This document shows positions 1 through 11,247 of a stretch of DNA of 64,000 bases, piece by piece. Within the stretch, counting starts at the first letter, position 1, and each line of letters opens with the position of its first letter. Source of the stretch: Trebouxia sp. TZW2008 (lineage: Eukaryota > Chlorophyta > Trebouxiophyceae > Trebouxiales > Trebouxiaceae); the NCBI GenBank assembly GCA_002118135.1, contig BDIU01000099.1, positions 124,001-188,000 on the forward strand. The letters are read 5' to 3'. Made by a program: the position numbers and the translations under genes. The notes beneath the pieces were generated by a model. That model made no database searches. It saw nothing but the letters and a program-made list of their open reading frames with translations, and had not been told where the DNA came from.

Positions 1-68
1 AATTACAGACTTCCAGCTGTCCTCGAGTTGCAGCACACGCAGGTTCCTGCAGGCACTGCTCATCGTTA
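1..68 (-). CDS. possible LRR-protein exon, partial at the left edge
   Basis: On the minus strand an acceptor-like CTTTTCTAG precedes an open stretch that runs off the window edge. It reads MSSACRNLRVLQLED followed by SWKSVI. The pattern CxNLRVLxL is typical of leucine-rich repeats in plant and algal F-box/LRR or RNI-like proteins. Only about 20 codons are visible, so neither family nor gene can be fixed. It could also be chance. The adjoining kilobase shows no further exon I can join to it. Confidence 0.25.
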
Positions 69-1134
69 CTAGAAAAGAGAGGACAAGTCTGCGCCGCAAG
101 CAGTCATGACAGGAGCTTCTGTCTGTATGGGCAGCCAGACTGCTGCTCTAAATCAGCAACCGTTCATTAGTAGCCTGAGATAAGCAAGTGCTTCATGGAC
201 CTAACTCACTGCACTGGCTACACAACACCACAGGGCAGGCATATTACCTCAGCAGTGACCAAGTCTGCAGATGATGTGCAGTTTCGACTGCATGATCGGT
301 TGCGGCTGAAGTAACGCTGTGTCACGGAATGGCGAGCTCTCGAAGGTAAGACTTTGCCTGCGACAGTGACATGTTTGATACGCGTGCAAGAGTGTATGTA
401 CCCGAGGCGAAACGATGTAGATGTTGCCAATGCTGTACCTGTATGTCTGTTGTGATGCCCGTGTGTGCACGACAGCACGGGCTTGGCAAAATCAGACCCC
501 GCACCGACGCAGAGTAGCATCATAGGTCATGCCGTTCTGTGCGTGCGACAATGTGCGGCACAACCGGTCACAACGCCAAGCAAACTTGAGCTTATTGTCT
601 CACGCTAGGCGAGGCGGACTACTAATGCGCTGGCGGTCGCAATATGCTCTTGTGGTCGTGCCAAAATAGATGAGCCGACGTTGTTCGTCAGTGCTGCTAT
701 TAGTCACCCTCACGATCTTCTTCTTTCAGCAGTTTTGCCTTGCGCTCAGTGCAGTAGACACACAGTTGCATTTTTTTGGCGGGCAGGAACAGTATAGCAA
801 GCCTGGCTGAGATCAAGCCCTGTTGCAAACACGACCTTCCCATGCAAAGCTTGGGATTAAAGACCGTGAATTGCGATCTCACATTTACTGGTCACACGTG
901 CATATGACGCTGCTAACGACCTCAAACAGGCCGCTGCAGTTGCTGCCGTGTATTGCTCAAGGTACTGCAAGTGCAAGCGCTTCAAGTTCTCTTGAGTTGA
1001 AGCAACGCATTTTGCATTGAAGCGCTGCCAATCTCAGCACTTGGCTAACCTCAGGAACTCATGCAGGACACTTGCGAAGCTTTCTTTCTGGGCGCCGTAG
1101 GCAAACCCGTATAGCAGTGCCATACGCAGTGACA
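69..1134. other. no gene recognised; upstream region of IPP isomerase
   Basis: About 1.07 kb. I find only short open frames without family resemblance. It probably holds an intron or 5' end of the left-edge gene and the promoter of the isopentenyl-diphosphate isomerase gene. No repeat or RNA gene is evident. Confidence 0.4.
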
Positions 1135-2041
1135 ATGCCACATGGGACCTCGCACGGTCCTCAGTCAATACACAGCCAGGCGTCAATCTCAGCCATACCT
1201 CAAGCACCAGCTGCATCTGCCTGGGACGGTAAGTATGCAGCTTAGATTGCTATGGCAGGCTATATGCATCAACAACACGGCTCAACCGCCTTCTGTGTTA
1301 ATCTATTCTTACAGCATCACGCATGCTTCAGGCCAAGGGACGCAACAGGAGCTCATGTACAAAGATGAGTGTATACTAGTGGATGAAAAGGATTGCATCA
1401 CTGGACATGCCAGCAAATATGATGTACATCGCTTCACCTCACAGCAGCCACAAGGGAAGCTGCACAGGGCTTTCAGCGTTTTCCTGTTTAACTCGCAAAA
1501 TCAGCTTCTATTGCAGCAGCGTGCCAGCACCAAGATCACTTTCCCTAAAGTTTGGACCAACACTTGCTGCAGTCACCCTCTGCATGGGTACCTCCCAGGG
1601 GAGGTTGACGAGCCTTCTGCTGTTGCTAGCGGAGCAGTTATGGGTGCCAAAGGTGCAGCTGTGCGGAAGCTAGGCCACGAGCTAGGCATTCCTTCGCACC
1701 AGTTGCCAGTCGAAGAGTTCAAGTTTCTGACAAGACTGCATTACTGTGCTGCTGATGAGGAAACCTATGGCCCTCAAGCAGAGTGGGGTGAGCATGAGAT
1801 TGACTACATACTGTTTGTCAAGACTGATGTAGACTGCAAGCCAAATCCTGAAGAAGTTGATGCTGTCAAGTATGTCACACTGCCTGAGCTGCAGTCCATG
1901 ATGCAGCCCACTTCAGGTTTGCTGTGGTCCCCTTGGTTCAGAATTTTGGCCAATCACTTCCTAGATAAATGGTGGGATGATCTAGATCAGACGATACAGA
2001 CAGATAGTCATGTTGACCTATATACGATACATAAAATATAA
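1135..2041 (+). CDS. IDI1: isopentenyl-diphosphate delta-isomerase (type I, Nudix fold)
   Basis: Interconverts isopentenyl diphosphate and dimethylallyl diphosphate for isoprenoid synthesis. Two exons, 1135..1228 and 1332..2041, splice in phase to a 267-residue protein. The longer frame that starts at 1142 fails because it reads through the intron; the ATG at 1135 with donor GTAAGT and acceptor TTCAG joins cleanly to GQGTQQELMYKDECILVDE. The catalytic cysteine region reads WTNTCCSHPL. The metal/catalytic glutamate region reads EWGEHEIDYIL. The Nudix core between them is intact. The N-terminal extension of about 40 residues is Ser/Ala-rich (PQAPAASAWD) and could be a weak targeting sequence, but this is inference. 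It is convergent with the allantoate amidohydrolase gene, with 0.5 kb between the stops. Identity is very secure. Confidence 0.95.
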
Positions 2042-2552
2042 GCATGTGTTTTCATTTCAATGGCAAGGACAGTCAATGTACAACAAAGGCTGTGAGTATC
2101 TGACAGCAACAGCTGTCCTGATGCACATTTCTGGTTTTAATCATACAGCTTGATCTGGGTAGCGTGGGGTCTTGACCCACGTGCAACTGGTCTTCAGCAT
2201 TGGTGGCATTGACACCAATGCTGCAGTGACTATCACTTCTGTCTGGCCCTTCAGTAAGTTGTCATGAGTGAGCCCACAGCCCTGAAGTGTAGGAGCCCAT
2301 CATCTAATCACTTCAAATTCCATGAGCAAACAGATTGATGGATACTCAATAAGCATATCATGAGTGACAGATATCAGCAGAGATTCCTGCTTTGATCAGT
2401 CTGTGTAACGATGTAACAAGAGAAAAAGGAAGGATAGGTCTGGCCCGTTAGGCATCACAACACAAGCCTCTGTGTATAGAGGCTGCCCAGGATTGCTACT
2501 CTTAAAGCAGTACACAACATAGAACTAGCAAAGCTGCTAGTGGCTACATCAG
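2042..2552. other. convergent intergenic region
   Basis: Carries the 3' flanks of the isomerase gene and of the amidohydrolase gene on the other strand. No open frame of note and no clear repeat. Confidence 0.5.
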
Positions 2553-5500
2553 CTATAACAGCTCTCCTCTCAGAAACAGCACTAGCGCCAATGTGGCTTG
2601 GCCAACATCTTCATCAGACAAAAACTCCAGAGGTGAATGACTGATGCCACCACGACACCTCACAAACAGCATGCCAACCTGCATTGCATGACAAGCAATG
2701 TCACATACTATTTGAGCCATTGCTCTATTGTGACATTGGCTTCAAAATGCGATGGGCATAAGCTGGCTGGACAGCACCTGCAACGTGTTGCTCAGAAATA
2801 CACAACCTTCTCCTGCTGAGCTTTTATGCTGAGCGTGCTACCTTTATGTGTAATGCATGGGCTGCAACACCATAAACCATCATGCGGCCCATGCAATGCC
2901 AAGGTTTATTTCAGCCATCTTTTATGGGGACGGTGTGGTCAAAGGAAGGCTCCTTGCAAGGACAATTTGGAACCAACAGCAGAGCACAGTGTGTCGTCAC
3001 AGGAAGGCTGCTTGCAAGGATAATGGACCAATTGTAGTCAGGTGCAACAAAAATGTTCAGGTAGACCATCTTTGCCAAAGAATAATGCAAAATGTGGGAG
3101 ATGAAACAAGAAGAAGAACTTGAAATGCTTGGGCCAGTCATCAAGGTTGATCGCATTTGGCTAACAGTGGCAATGACTATGTGGCCATATGACTATGAGG
3201 TTCAGGCTCTCTCACGATGATGATATACCTTGGCGAGCTCGGACATGGCTAGTCCATCATGACCTGCCCCACTCACCAGCTTTGGCACATCATCTTGTTT
3301 GGAATAACCATCACCTGCAAGCACGACATGAGTTCTTCATGCTGTGCAACGCCATCATCATGCAAGTGAATCAGCACATCAGCAATATAGATGTTTAAGC
3401 CAGGTTGTCTGTAGATTGCAACGTCATGCAGACCTACACTGGAGTCCTTGACAGAACAGCTTGGCCAGACAGCAAATGGTGAAAGCACAAGGAACACAGT
3501 GGCATTGAGTATAGAAGTTGCACTAATAAATGCTGAGTGTTGATGAAGCGATGACAAACAGTCACACGCACAATCAAATCAGCAAAATCGATAAGCTATA
3601 ATCTTTGTTGTTTTGGTCACAGATGCTCACCTGAGTCTGGGTTGGTGCACTGTCCAGAATCCAACTTAGATGCTTTGCACATTTTGTCTGTAGCCTGCAC
3701 TGGTTCAAATTTCTTGCCTGACGGGTTGCCGAGCTTGGTGGTTTGACCTCCAACCTGCGCAATTTTGGAAACAGTTTGCATGCAGCCAGCTTGCTGTTGC
3801 AAAACCGTCAACAGACTTTCTGCTTGCTACCAGAAGCCTGCATGCAGCTCTGATATTGTCACTGTGAAGATTTGCCAGCAAAGGGAAATGACCAATGAGT
3901 GTACAATGGCAAGAGCAGAACTGTCAGTGGCTGACGAACGCTGATCTCACGAAAAACAAATTGGGTTATGATGAATCTTGACTGTGCTGTGCATTTGGTC
4001 ATGCTTGCTTCTGCAGGTGTTCACATGCTGTGCAGAGCAAACCTATGCTCAGCACAGATGTACCCAGCTGAACACACCATGTCTGTCTGACCACTTGCCC
4101 TCACTGCAATGACCAAGCGTTCCACAAGGGCAGGGCTGCACTGAACAGCCCCTTCATCATGCTTGCGCTCCACCAAGCAATCCACACTGCGTCTTTGACT
4201 CAAAGTCTCAATGCATTGGCTCACATCCGTGACTACGGCCTCTCTCACTTCATCACTTTGAGACCTACAGGACAGCATTTGCTCAATTCACCACCCCAAG
4301 CATGATGTGTTTAGTTTATCTCTACGGGGCTGGCAAGCAGCATATGTTAGGATGACACAGAGAACAAGCGTTTGTTGACTGGCTGAAAAAGAGAACATAC
4401 TTGCCTCACAGGCGGATCGGAAATGACAGTACTTGCCCCAGGCCAAACAGACATTCAATGTGCGAGCAAAGCAATGAGGGCGTGCATCACGACATGGACG
4501 CCTGATGCCCAATCTTTGAGAGCCTTAGCGTGACTCGCCTGATGTCAACAGAGAAATTGGCGGCTCCTGGGATGACATTATTGGCGCCAGAGCAAACAGA
4601 AATAGGATGTGCGAGCAAAGCAAGAAGGCTGTGCATCACGCTAAGGACGCCTGATGTCCAATCATTGTAAGAATCAACCAGACTTGCCTGATGTCAACAG
4701 AGAAATTGGCTGATCCTGGACTGATATTGCCTGCCCCAGGTCAAACAGAAACTGACATGTCAGCAAAGTAGCATGGCTTTACAGCATCAACCAGACTTGC
4801 CTGCTGTCAAAAGAGAAGTTGGTTGATCCTGGGATGACATTTCTTGCGCCAGGCTAAACAAAAGTTCAATATGAGAGCAAAGCAATAAGCCGTGCATCAC
4901 GCTAAGAACGCCTGATTTCCCATCATTGAAAGCATCAACTGGACTTGCCTGATATCAACAGACAAGTTGGTTGATCGTGGGATGACATCACTCACACCAG
5001 GCCACGCAGCAATGGCTGCTTGAGCACAGCAACAAGACCTTGCAGCATCAAACGCACTCGCCAGATGTCAATAGAGTAGTTTGCTGATCCTGGAATGACA
5101 TCTCTTGAGGCCGGCCAAACAGACACCCCAATATGAAAGCAAAGCAATCAGGCCATGCATCCCGCTAAGGATACTAGATTTCCAATGGTTGAGAGCATCA
5201 ACCTGACTTGCCTGATATCAACAGAGAAATTGGCTGACCATGGAATGACATTACTTGCCACATGCCAAACAGAACTTGGGCATGTGAACAAGCAAAAGGG
5301 CCTTGCTTTGCACAAAGGCCGCCTCATTCCAAATTATCAACTGGACTTGCCTGATTTCTTTAGGGAAACTGGCTGATCCTGGGGCGACATTTCTTTGCCA
5401 GGTCAAACAGGAATGGGCGTGTGAGCAGAGCAACAAGGCCTTCCATGATCAACAAGACTTGCCTGATGTCAATAGAAAAGTTGGCTGCTTCTGTAATGAT

Positions 5501-8500
5501 GTGACTTGCATCAGGCCATACAGCAACAAAAGTGTAAACAAAGCGTCCAGGCCTTGCAGCATCAATTTGACTTGCCTGATATCAACAGAGAAATTGGCTG
5601 ATCCTGGAATGACATTACTCGCACCCGGCCAAACAGAAATGGATCCAACAGTGCAAACCAGACTTGGATCTCTTGCACTGTAGCTTGGCAGATTGTGCTG
5701 ATGGGAGACAAAACTTGATGATTGACGGTCTGTCACATGACTCATGCTGCCACCCCCACACAGCTGCTCTATAGTGCTTATGGCCTCTGCGGCTGCTGCC
5801 AGAGGGTCTCGCCGAATCCTCATGGGCACCGTGCCAGCATGACCCTGTACGGCAAGAAGAAGTCAGGAGGGAGCACAATATGGTCACATAGGTTGAACTC
5901 ATGCATCAGATCATCACCAGGGTGCAGCATGCTGTGCTGTGCTGTGCTGTGCTGTGCTGTGCTGTGCTGTGCTGTGCTGTGCTGTGCCATGCTATGCCCT
6001 CATTATGTACACGCACATTCGCACGAGTGACAGACAGTGCATGTATCAGCATAGACTACCTGTGTCCCAGTCATTGATACAGACAGACGAGTCTGACCAG
6101 CAATGGATGTCACCACGCCTAATGGCTTCCCCAAAGCTTCCAGCACAGGGCCCTGCTCCAAATGCACTTCCACGTACCCTGCCACCTTCACACAAGTTGC
6201 GTCAAATTGTGCACGGCCACGTATGGTGACAGTGCACTGCATTGGCAGCAAGGCTAATAACAAGAGGTTACAGATTGCGGCACCGGTGCAAGGTGCGTGC
6301 GGCCCAAGTCCAGCATTGCATCATATTTCTGGAAATGTTGAGACGTCTCAATGCACAGCCCAAATCTATCCTGCTGATTCTGAACAGCAGGCAATGCTGT
6401 AGCTCTGCTTTAAGCTGCCGACTGTCACACGGATGCAGCCATCAACTTATTTCTGTGTAGTTATTTCTGCACAAAGCACAAGACGCTATCATGTCATGCT
6501 TGCAATGCATCTGCATAAAGCTGTGCCACTTGCTGTTGCTGTTTTCTCACAACGTATCTCTCCTGAGCATTGCTTCAGCCACTAACACGGCTTGAAAAGG
6601 CAAAAGAAGCAACGACCCACCTGATCAGGTCTCAGTGCAGCGCTGCTGATAGCTGCCTCAGAAGTGTCAAACCCGTGCTGCTCCAGCACCTGCTGTACAG
6701 TCCGGCCATCTGGCCCTGTTGCCTCAAGGGCGTTTGTAGGCTGCAGCAGACTGCCTGCTAGAGCTCTGCTGCCCAGTAAAGTGGTCTGAAAACTGCGCAC
6801 ACAGATAGCTACTTGATATCTGCAGCCAACTCTGAGGCAACATCATGCTTAAGATTCAATGTTACGGTTGACCGGTGTGAATCTGTGGGCTGCAGCAGAC
6901 TGCCTGTCAGAGCCCTGCTGCCCGGTAAAGTGGTCTGAGCACTGCAGAAACAACTAGCTGTTTGATGTCTGCAGCCAATTCTGAGGCAATCTACGCTATA
7001 GTTTCAAAGCTCGTGTTGACTACAGTGCATCTGTGGGCTGCAGTAGATTGCCTGCAAGAGCCCTGCTGCCCTTCTAAATGGTCTGGAAATTGCATGAACG
7101 CAGGCAGCTACAGGTTTGTCCTGCTTTCTGCTGTCAGTTGCAAAGTAACATAATCAAAAAGAAAGTCTAAACGAAGATTGAACAGAGACAACAGTACAAA
7201 GTGCGACCTCCATCCTATTGTGATCTGTTCAATACACAGGACTTTAGTATACCTGAACCATCTACATGCTACATTCAGACGGAATGTGCATACCGTGCAT
7301 TTACGGCTAAGTGCCGTCCAGGGTTGGTCAGATGCCCCCAAAAGCAGGAACAGCGTATGATGCTGCTTGCACAAAATCAGATTTGACCTGATGGTTGATG
7401 TCATGCTTACAAAACCAGATACCCCAACATGTCTTGATTATGATGCGCAAGACAAGCCTGGCTGGCAACACAGGACCTGTGCCACACACACCTAGCAATG
7501 TATGCTAAAACCTGTAATGATTTCTATCATTATTGCAACACAAAGCAGCCAACATATTGTACTGGGTTACCTGAGGCCCTCTTCATCACAGAAGGCCACC
7601 ACTTCCACAGGGCTGTTGACCAGCCCATCCACTTGCTCCTGCTCCAAAAAGTCTAGTATGGATGCTGACCCTGTAGCTATGCTTTCTGCTTGCTGCCTGG
7701 TCAACAGGCCGACTTCAAGCGTCCTCTGCAAAAATGTAGCAATTTCGCCCTTCAATGAATGTAACATGACCAAGCTTGCTGAGTCACCTCAATTGTCAGT
7801 AGGACAAACTCAAGCGCCCTCTGCAGCAGCTGCATCATGCCAATCAGCCTCATGGTACATCCCCACAATACAGCCCCATGACACAGCCCCAGGATAAAGC
7901 CCTGTGACCCAGCCCCACAATATAGCCCCATGATACCTCCCCACGGAACCGCCCCATGACACAGCCCCATGATACAGCCCCGTGATACAGCCCCATGACA
8001 CAGCCCCAGGATACAGCCCTATGACACAGCCCTATGACCCAGCCCCACAACCTAGCCCCATGACACAGCCCCATAACACAGCCCCGTGATACAGCCCCAT
8101 GATACAGCCCCATGACACAGCCCCATGATACAGGTACACGACATAGCGGCAGGATGCAGCCCTGTGACCAAGCCCCACAATATAGCCCCATGATACAGCC
8201 CTATAAAACAGCCCCACAATATAGCCCCATGATACAGCCCTATAAAACAGCCCCACGACACAGCCCCACGGAACAGCCCCACGATCTGCCCCATGATACA
8301 GCCCCATGACACAGCCCCAGGATAAAGACCTGTGACCCAGCCCCAAAGTATAGCCCCATGGTACAGCCCCATAACACAGTCTCATGATATGGCCCCATGA
8401 TACAGCCCCATGATACAGATACATGATATAGCAACATCTGAGTCACACCACCGGAGAGCAGATCATGACAGTGCAAATCAGCTTGCACCAGACAGGTAGC

Positions 8501-10422
8501 TCAAGGACATCAACAAATCATCTGACACTGTCCATTTGAACCAAGCTATACTGCATCAAGCTCTTCAGCAAAGTCTTTGTTCTGTGACATGCCAATGAAC
8601 AAAGAGTTCGTCTATGAGCTTGATGCAATATAGCTTGGTTTACAAGAACACTTTCAGGTGGATTGTGCAAATCCTTGAGCTAACTGTTTGCAGTTGGTCT
8701 GATTGATCCTCAGTACCGTGGTGTCACTTCAAGGACTATGGCTTTCACTGCAGCAATGCCTGCTAGTATGCACGGTGCACCATCAGGATGCAAACATATT
8801 TGGCTTGAGAACAAATGCAGTCAACAAAGTCAAAAACACACATTGTACCTCAAGTATTAGGGCTGTGACAGCAGAAATGCCTACTAATTTGGCCAGTGCA
8901 CCATCCTAATGCAAGGACATGTTGCTTGAGAACAAACGCAGTTGACTCATTCAAACACATACTTGAGGTACACATTGTACCTCAAGTACTAAAGCTTTGA
9001 CAGCAGCAATGTCTGTTAATATGTTGAGTGCACCATCCTGATGCAAGGTTATTTTGATTGAAAACAAATGCAGCTGATACGGTCAGAAACACACACTGTA
9101 CCTCAAGTACTACAGCTTTGACAGCAGCAATGTCTGTTGTCATGTTTAGTGCACCATCCTGATGCAAGGACATTTTGCTTGAGAACAGATGCAGTTGATA
9201 CGTTCAGAAAAACGCACTGTACCTCAAGGACCAGGGCTTTGACAGCAGCAATGCCTGCTATCATTTTATGCATTTATGCACTGTTCTGACTCAAGGACAT
9301 TTTGCTTCAGAACAAATGCAGTTGATACATTTGTAAACACACTGTACCTCAAGGATCAGGGCTTTGACAGCAGCAATGCCTGCTAGTATGCCCAGTGCAC
9401 CATCAAAGCGCCCTGCATCCTTGACAGTATCATAGTGCGAGCCAATTAAAAGGACAGGGCCTGTACTGTGCTGCCCATTGATGCGCCCATGCACGTTGGC
9501 AACATTATCTGTCCACACTTGCATGCCAGCCTCTTGCATCCATGCTGCAATCTGCGCCGCAGAGCACAATCAATGTCAAGCACGCATGCATAGAATGGCA
9601 TAGCAATCTCAGACAGTCATGAGAGCTGCGCTGCTGCTGACAAACGGCACTGTACTGGCGACACTGTCCGTCCACACATGCATTCCGGCCTCTTGCGTCC
9701 ATGTTGCAATCTGTACAACAGAGCATGAGCAATGGCAAGCAGATACGCATAGACTGGCTTGGAAAATATTGAACAGCCAAGGGTGCTGTGATGCTGCTGC
9801 CGGTAAGCACAACACAGCATAGCACAGCGCAGCACAGCACAGCACGGCACAGCACAGCACAGCTCAGCATAGCGCAGCGCAGCGCAGCACAGCACAGGAC
9901 AGTGCAGTGCAGTGCAGCACAGCACAGCATGGCCTGCCTGTGTTCTTGCTCTGATGTGTGCGGGGCTCAGAAATGTCCGCACCAAACTGTCAGGGTCATC
10001 TGATATCTGCAACAAATGCCTCAGCAGAATGCACGATGCATTTTGGAGCCAGGATCAGGTTTGCTTGCAAAATGTCAACATGCTTTCAGCAGAGATTCAA
10101 TAGAAAGTGCACAATCATTGTGATCACATCAGATTAGCCTCACCTGTCCGAGAACAGAAAGGTGTGTGTTGACTTCTGCACTGAGCAATGACAACTGCTG
10201 CTCGCTGAAAACATTGCCTGCAGAAATAGAAGATGGTGGATGCTCCGTCTGGCCAGTAGAGTATATGCTCAGCGGTAGGCGTATGCATTGCTGTGTGAAA
10301 CGCCTACCTTGACCTGCAGGAGACGATGAGAGCGTTTCGATGTCAGCGTTTGAGCTGGGGAGACTGATCAGCGTCAGGCAAACAAACGCAATGCAATGTT
10401 TTGGATAAAATATGCAGCGCAT
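2553..10422 (-). CDS. AAH: allantoate amidohydrolase (M20 family), 11 exons
   Basis: Hydrolyses allantoate in ureide catabolism, releasing ammonium and CO2 and giving ureidoglycine. Exons: 10308..10422, 10144..10217, 9938..10006, 9348..9551, 7571..7638, 6621..6792, 6060..6236, 5576..5844, 4092..4264, 3229..3314, 2553..2678. They total 1533 nt, an uninterrupted frame of 510 residues, close to the plant enzyme. The N-terminus is hydrophobic (CIAFVCLTLISLP), consistent with ER entry as in plants. M20 metal-site signatures are present: GSHYDTVKDAGRFDGALG, VVAFCDEEGL, GYVEVHLEQGP, GHAGTVPM, VERKHDEGAV, SGAGHDGLAMSELAK and VRCRGGISHSPLEF. Introns 3 and 8 use GC donors. The fifth exon may begin earlier (to about 7733), since an in-frame acceptor exists there. 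Introns are swollen by tandem arrays, listed separately. Family assignment is secure; N-carbamoyl amino acid hydrolases are the nearest alternative. Confidence 0.93.
4520..5568 (-). repeat. eight decayed tandem copies of the AAH exon 8 / intron 8 junction
   Basis: Units start near 4531, 4681, 4794, 4942, 5046, 5203, 5343 and 5457; the true junction is at about 5569. Spacing falls into two classes, roughly 104-114 and 140-157 bp, the longer carrying an extra block of about 40 bp. Each unit holds a degenerate copy of the exon end (the true copy encodes NVIPGSANFSVDIR) followed by intron sequence. Most keep the GC-type donor, readable as TCAG then GCAAGTC on the minus strand. All lie in the intron downstream of the real donor. 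Confidence 0.85.
5931..5987. repeat. GCTGT pentanucleotide microsatellite
   Basis: About eleven perfect copies of a 5-bp unit in AAH intron 7, about 75 bp from the exon at 6060. Long cysteine/leucine/alanine open frames across it are artefacts of the repeat. Confidence 0.95.
6875..7105 (-). repeat. two decayed copies of the AAH exon 6 acceptor region
   Basis: Segments near 6885..6965 and 7035..7110 resemble 6745..6840, which is the start of exon 6 (encoding FQTTLLGSRALAGSL) plus its acceptor. Both copies lie upstream of the real acceptor in the sense of transcription and are disrupted. Confidence 0.75.
7855..8425. repeat. 13-bp minisatellite in AAH intron 4
   Basis: Roughly 44 variant copies of a 13-bp unit, ACAGCCCCATGAT or close variants. 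Because 13 is not a multiple of 3, all frames stay open and give Gly/Leu/Tyr/His/Trp-rich pseudo-proteins on the minus strand. The array lies between exon 4 and exon 5. Confidence 0.93.
8717..9340 (-). repeat. five decayed tandem copies of the AAH exon 4 / intron 4 junction
   Basis: Units of 120-131 bp begin near 8717, 8843, 8974, 9098 and 9218; the source junction is at 9342..9410. Each carries a degenerate copy of the exon end (source IAAVKALILE), a donor-like GAG-GTAC and the same following intron sequence. All are downstream of the true donor at 9347. Confidence 0.88.
9655..9725 (-). repeat. duplicated start of AAH exon 4 (pseudo-exon)
   Basis: Encodes IATWTQEAGMHVWTDSVAS after a TGTACAG acceptor, clearly duplicated from the true exon 4 start IAAWMQEAGMQVWTDNVAN. 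The copy lacks the rest of the exon, including the metal-binding HYDTV segment, so it cannot replace it. Confidence 0.85.
9808..9930. repeat. imperfect AGCAC pentanucleotide repeat
   Basis: About 20 variant 5-bp units in AAH intron 3, next to the GC donor of exon 3. It resembles the complement of the GCTGT repeat at 5931..5987 in the same gene. Confidence 0.9.
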
Positions 10423-10950
10423 GGCCTTCGCGTGGGCATGACGCGCGCCGCGAGCGCATTCAGAGGTTGCAAAAGGGCCTGTTTTTGCGTCGGACCTGCT
10501 CCGAAACCAGAGCTTGAGCAGATTGAATCTGCCAGACTGAGCACGTTAACATTACTGCATCATTGTGCAGATGATACTGAGAGTTGCAGAGATGTGTAAG
10601 CCAAGCGTGCAAAACGCGTGTGCCGTCTTTATTAATGCTATCACAAGTCCGAACATTTGACACAATGTGGTGTGCAAAACACTGAGACCTGAAAGTACAA
10701 GTTCTCGAGCTTGAACACAACAAAAATTGCAAAACGAAGTTCACGCATTACGTTCGTACGGAACAATTGTTGTACAAGTCAAAATGAAGCTGGAGGGCAA
10801 TGATAATGATGTCTGATTGCTGTGTTTGAAGCAGGGCATGTTTGTATGCAGCAAAAAGATTAGCCCAAGAAAGATCAGTTGTGCAGCGTTGTGTTATGTC
10901 ATTCACGCAAGGGCTGCTGTACTGCAACGAGTGCACATGCAAAGCTGCCA
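10423..10950. other. intergenic region between AAH start and APC11 stop
   Basis: Upstream flank of AAH and 3' flank of APC11, both read on the minus strand. No further feature is recognised. Confidence 0.5.
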
Positions 10951-11247
10951 TCATTCACCACCAGCACCTTCAGTGGCTGGTGTAGCTGCAGCAGCCTTGA
11001 ACTCCCAAGATCGTCTGCAGAATGGGCATCGTTGCTCTGTCTGAGCAGAAAGCCATTTGGTGATGCACTGCAGGTGGAAGGCGTGCCCACAGACACCCCA
11101 CACTACGGGACTGTCGTCCCCGGGGTATTTGCCATCAGGAGGGCAACCATCAAACGGCATCCGACATATTCCACAGACATCGTCACCGGCATTCCAGGTC
11201 CAGCTTGCGACCGCGTGCCAGTGCTTGATGTCCACCACGAACGCCAT
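10951..11247 (-). CDS. APC11: anaphase-promoting complex subunit 11 (RING-H2)
   Basis: The catalytic RING subunit of the APC/C ubiquitin ligase. It recruits the E2 for cyclin and securin ubiquitination. One intronless frame of 98 residues. APC11 signatures: HWHAVASWTW near residues 9-18, CGICRMPFDGC, PGDDSPVVWG, CGHAFHLQCITKWL and CPFCRRSWEF. The core RING ligands are present. In the insert specific to APC11, however, the usual CCPDC and DDC read CPPDG and DDS, so three cysteines that are normally conserved and bind an extra zinc ion are replaced. A short Ala/Gly-rich tail follows the usual C-terminus. It is divergent from SKI8. Identity is secure; the cysteine loss is visible directly in the codons. 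Confidence 0.95.
   Translation of the reverse strand: MAFVVDIKHWHAVASWTWNAGDDVCGICRMPFDGCPPDGKYPGDDSPVVWGVCGHAFHLQCITKWLSAQTEQRCPFCRRSWEFKAAAATPATEGAGGE

Noticed and set aside
1142..2041. One-exon IPP isomerase of 299 residues
   Set aside because: That frame reads through an 103-bp intron; the spliced ATG at 1135 gives a shorter, coherent N-terminus.
4520..5640. Regularly spaced direct repeats reminiscent of a CRISPR array
   Set aside because: Units are contiguous degenerate copies of an exon-intron junction in a eukaryotic gene, not short identical repeats with unique spacers, and no cas gene is present.
5939..6030. Cys/Leu/Ala-rich frames over the GCTGT repeat (and likewise 9505..10015)
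   Set aside because: Pentanucleotide microsatellites keep several frames open; no start, splice or family context.
7752..8488. Several 60-130 residue minus-strand frames rich in GLYHGAVSWG repeats
   Set aside because: They are read-throughs of a 13-bp minisatellite inside an AAH intron, with the same peptide in overlapping frames and no conserved domain.
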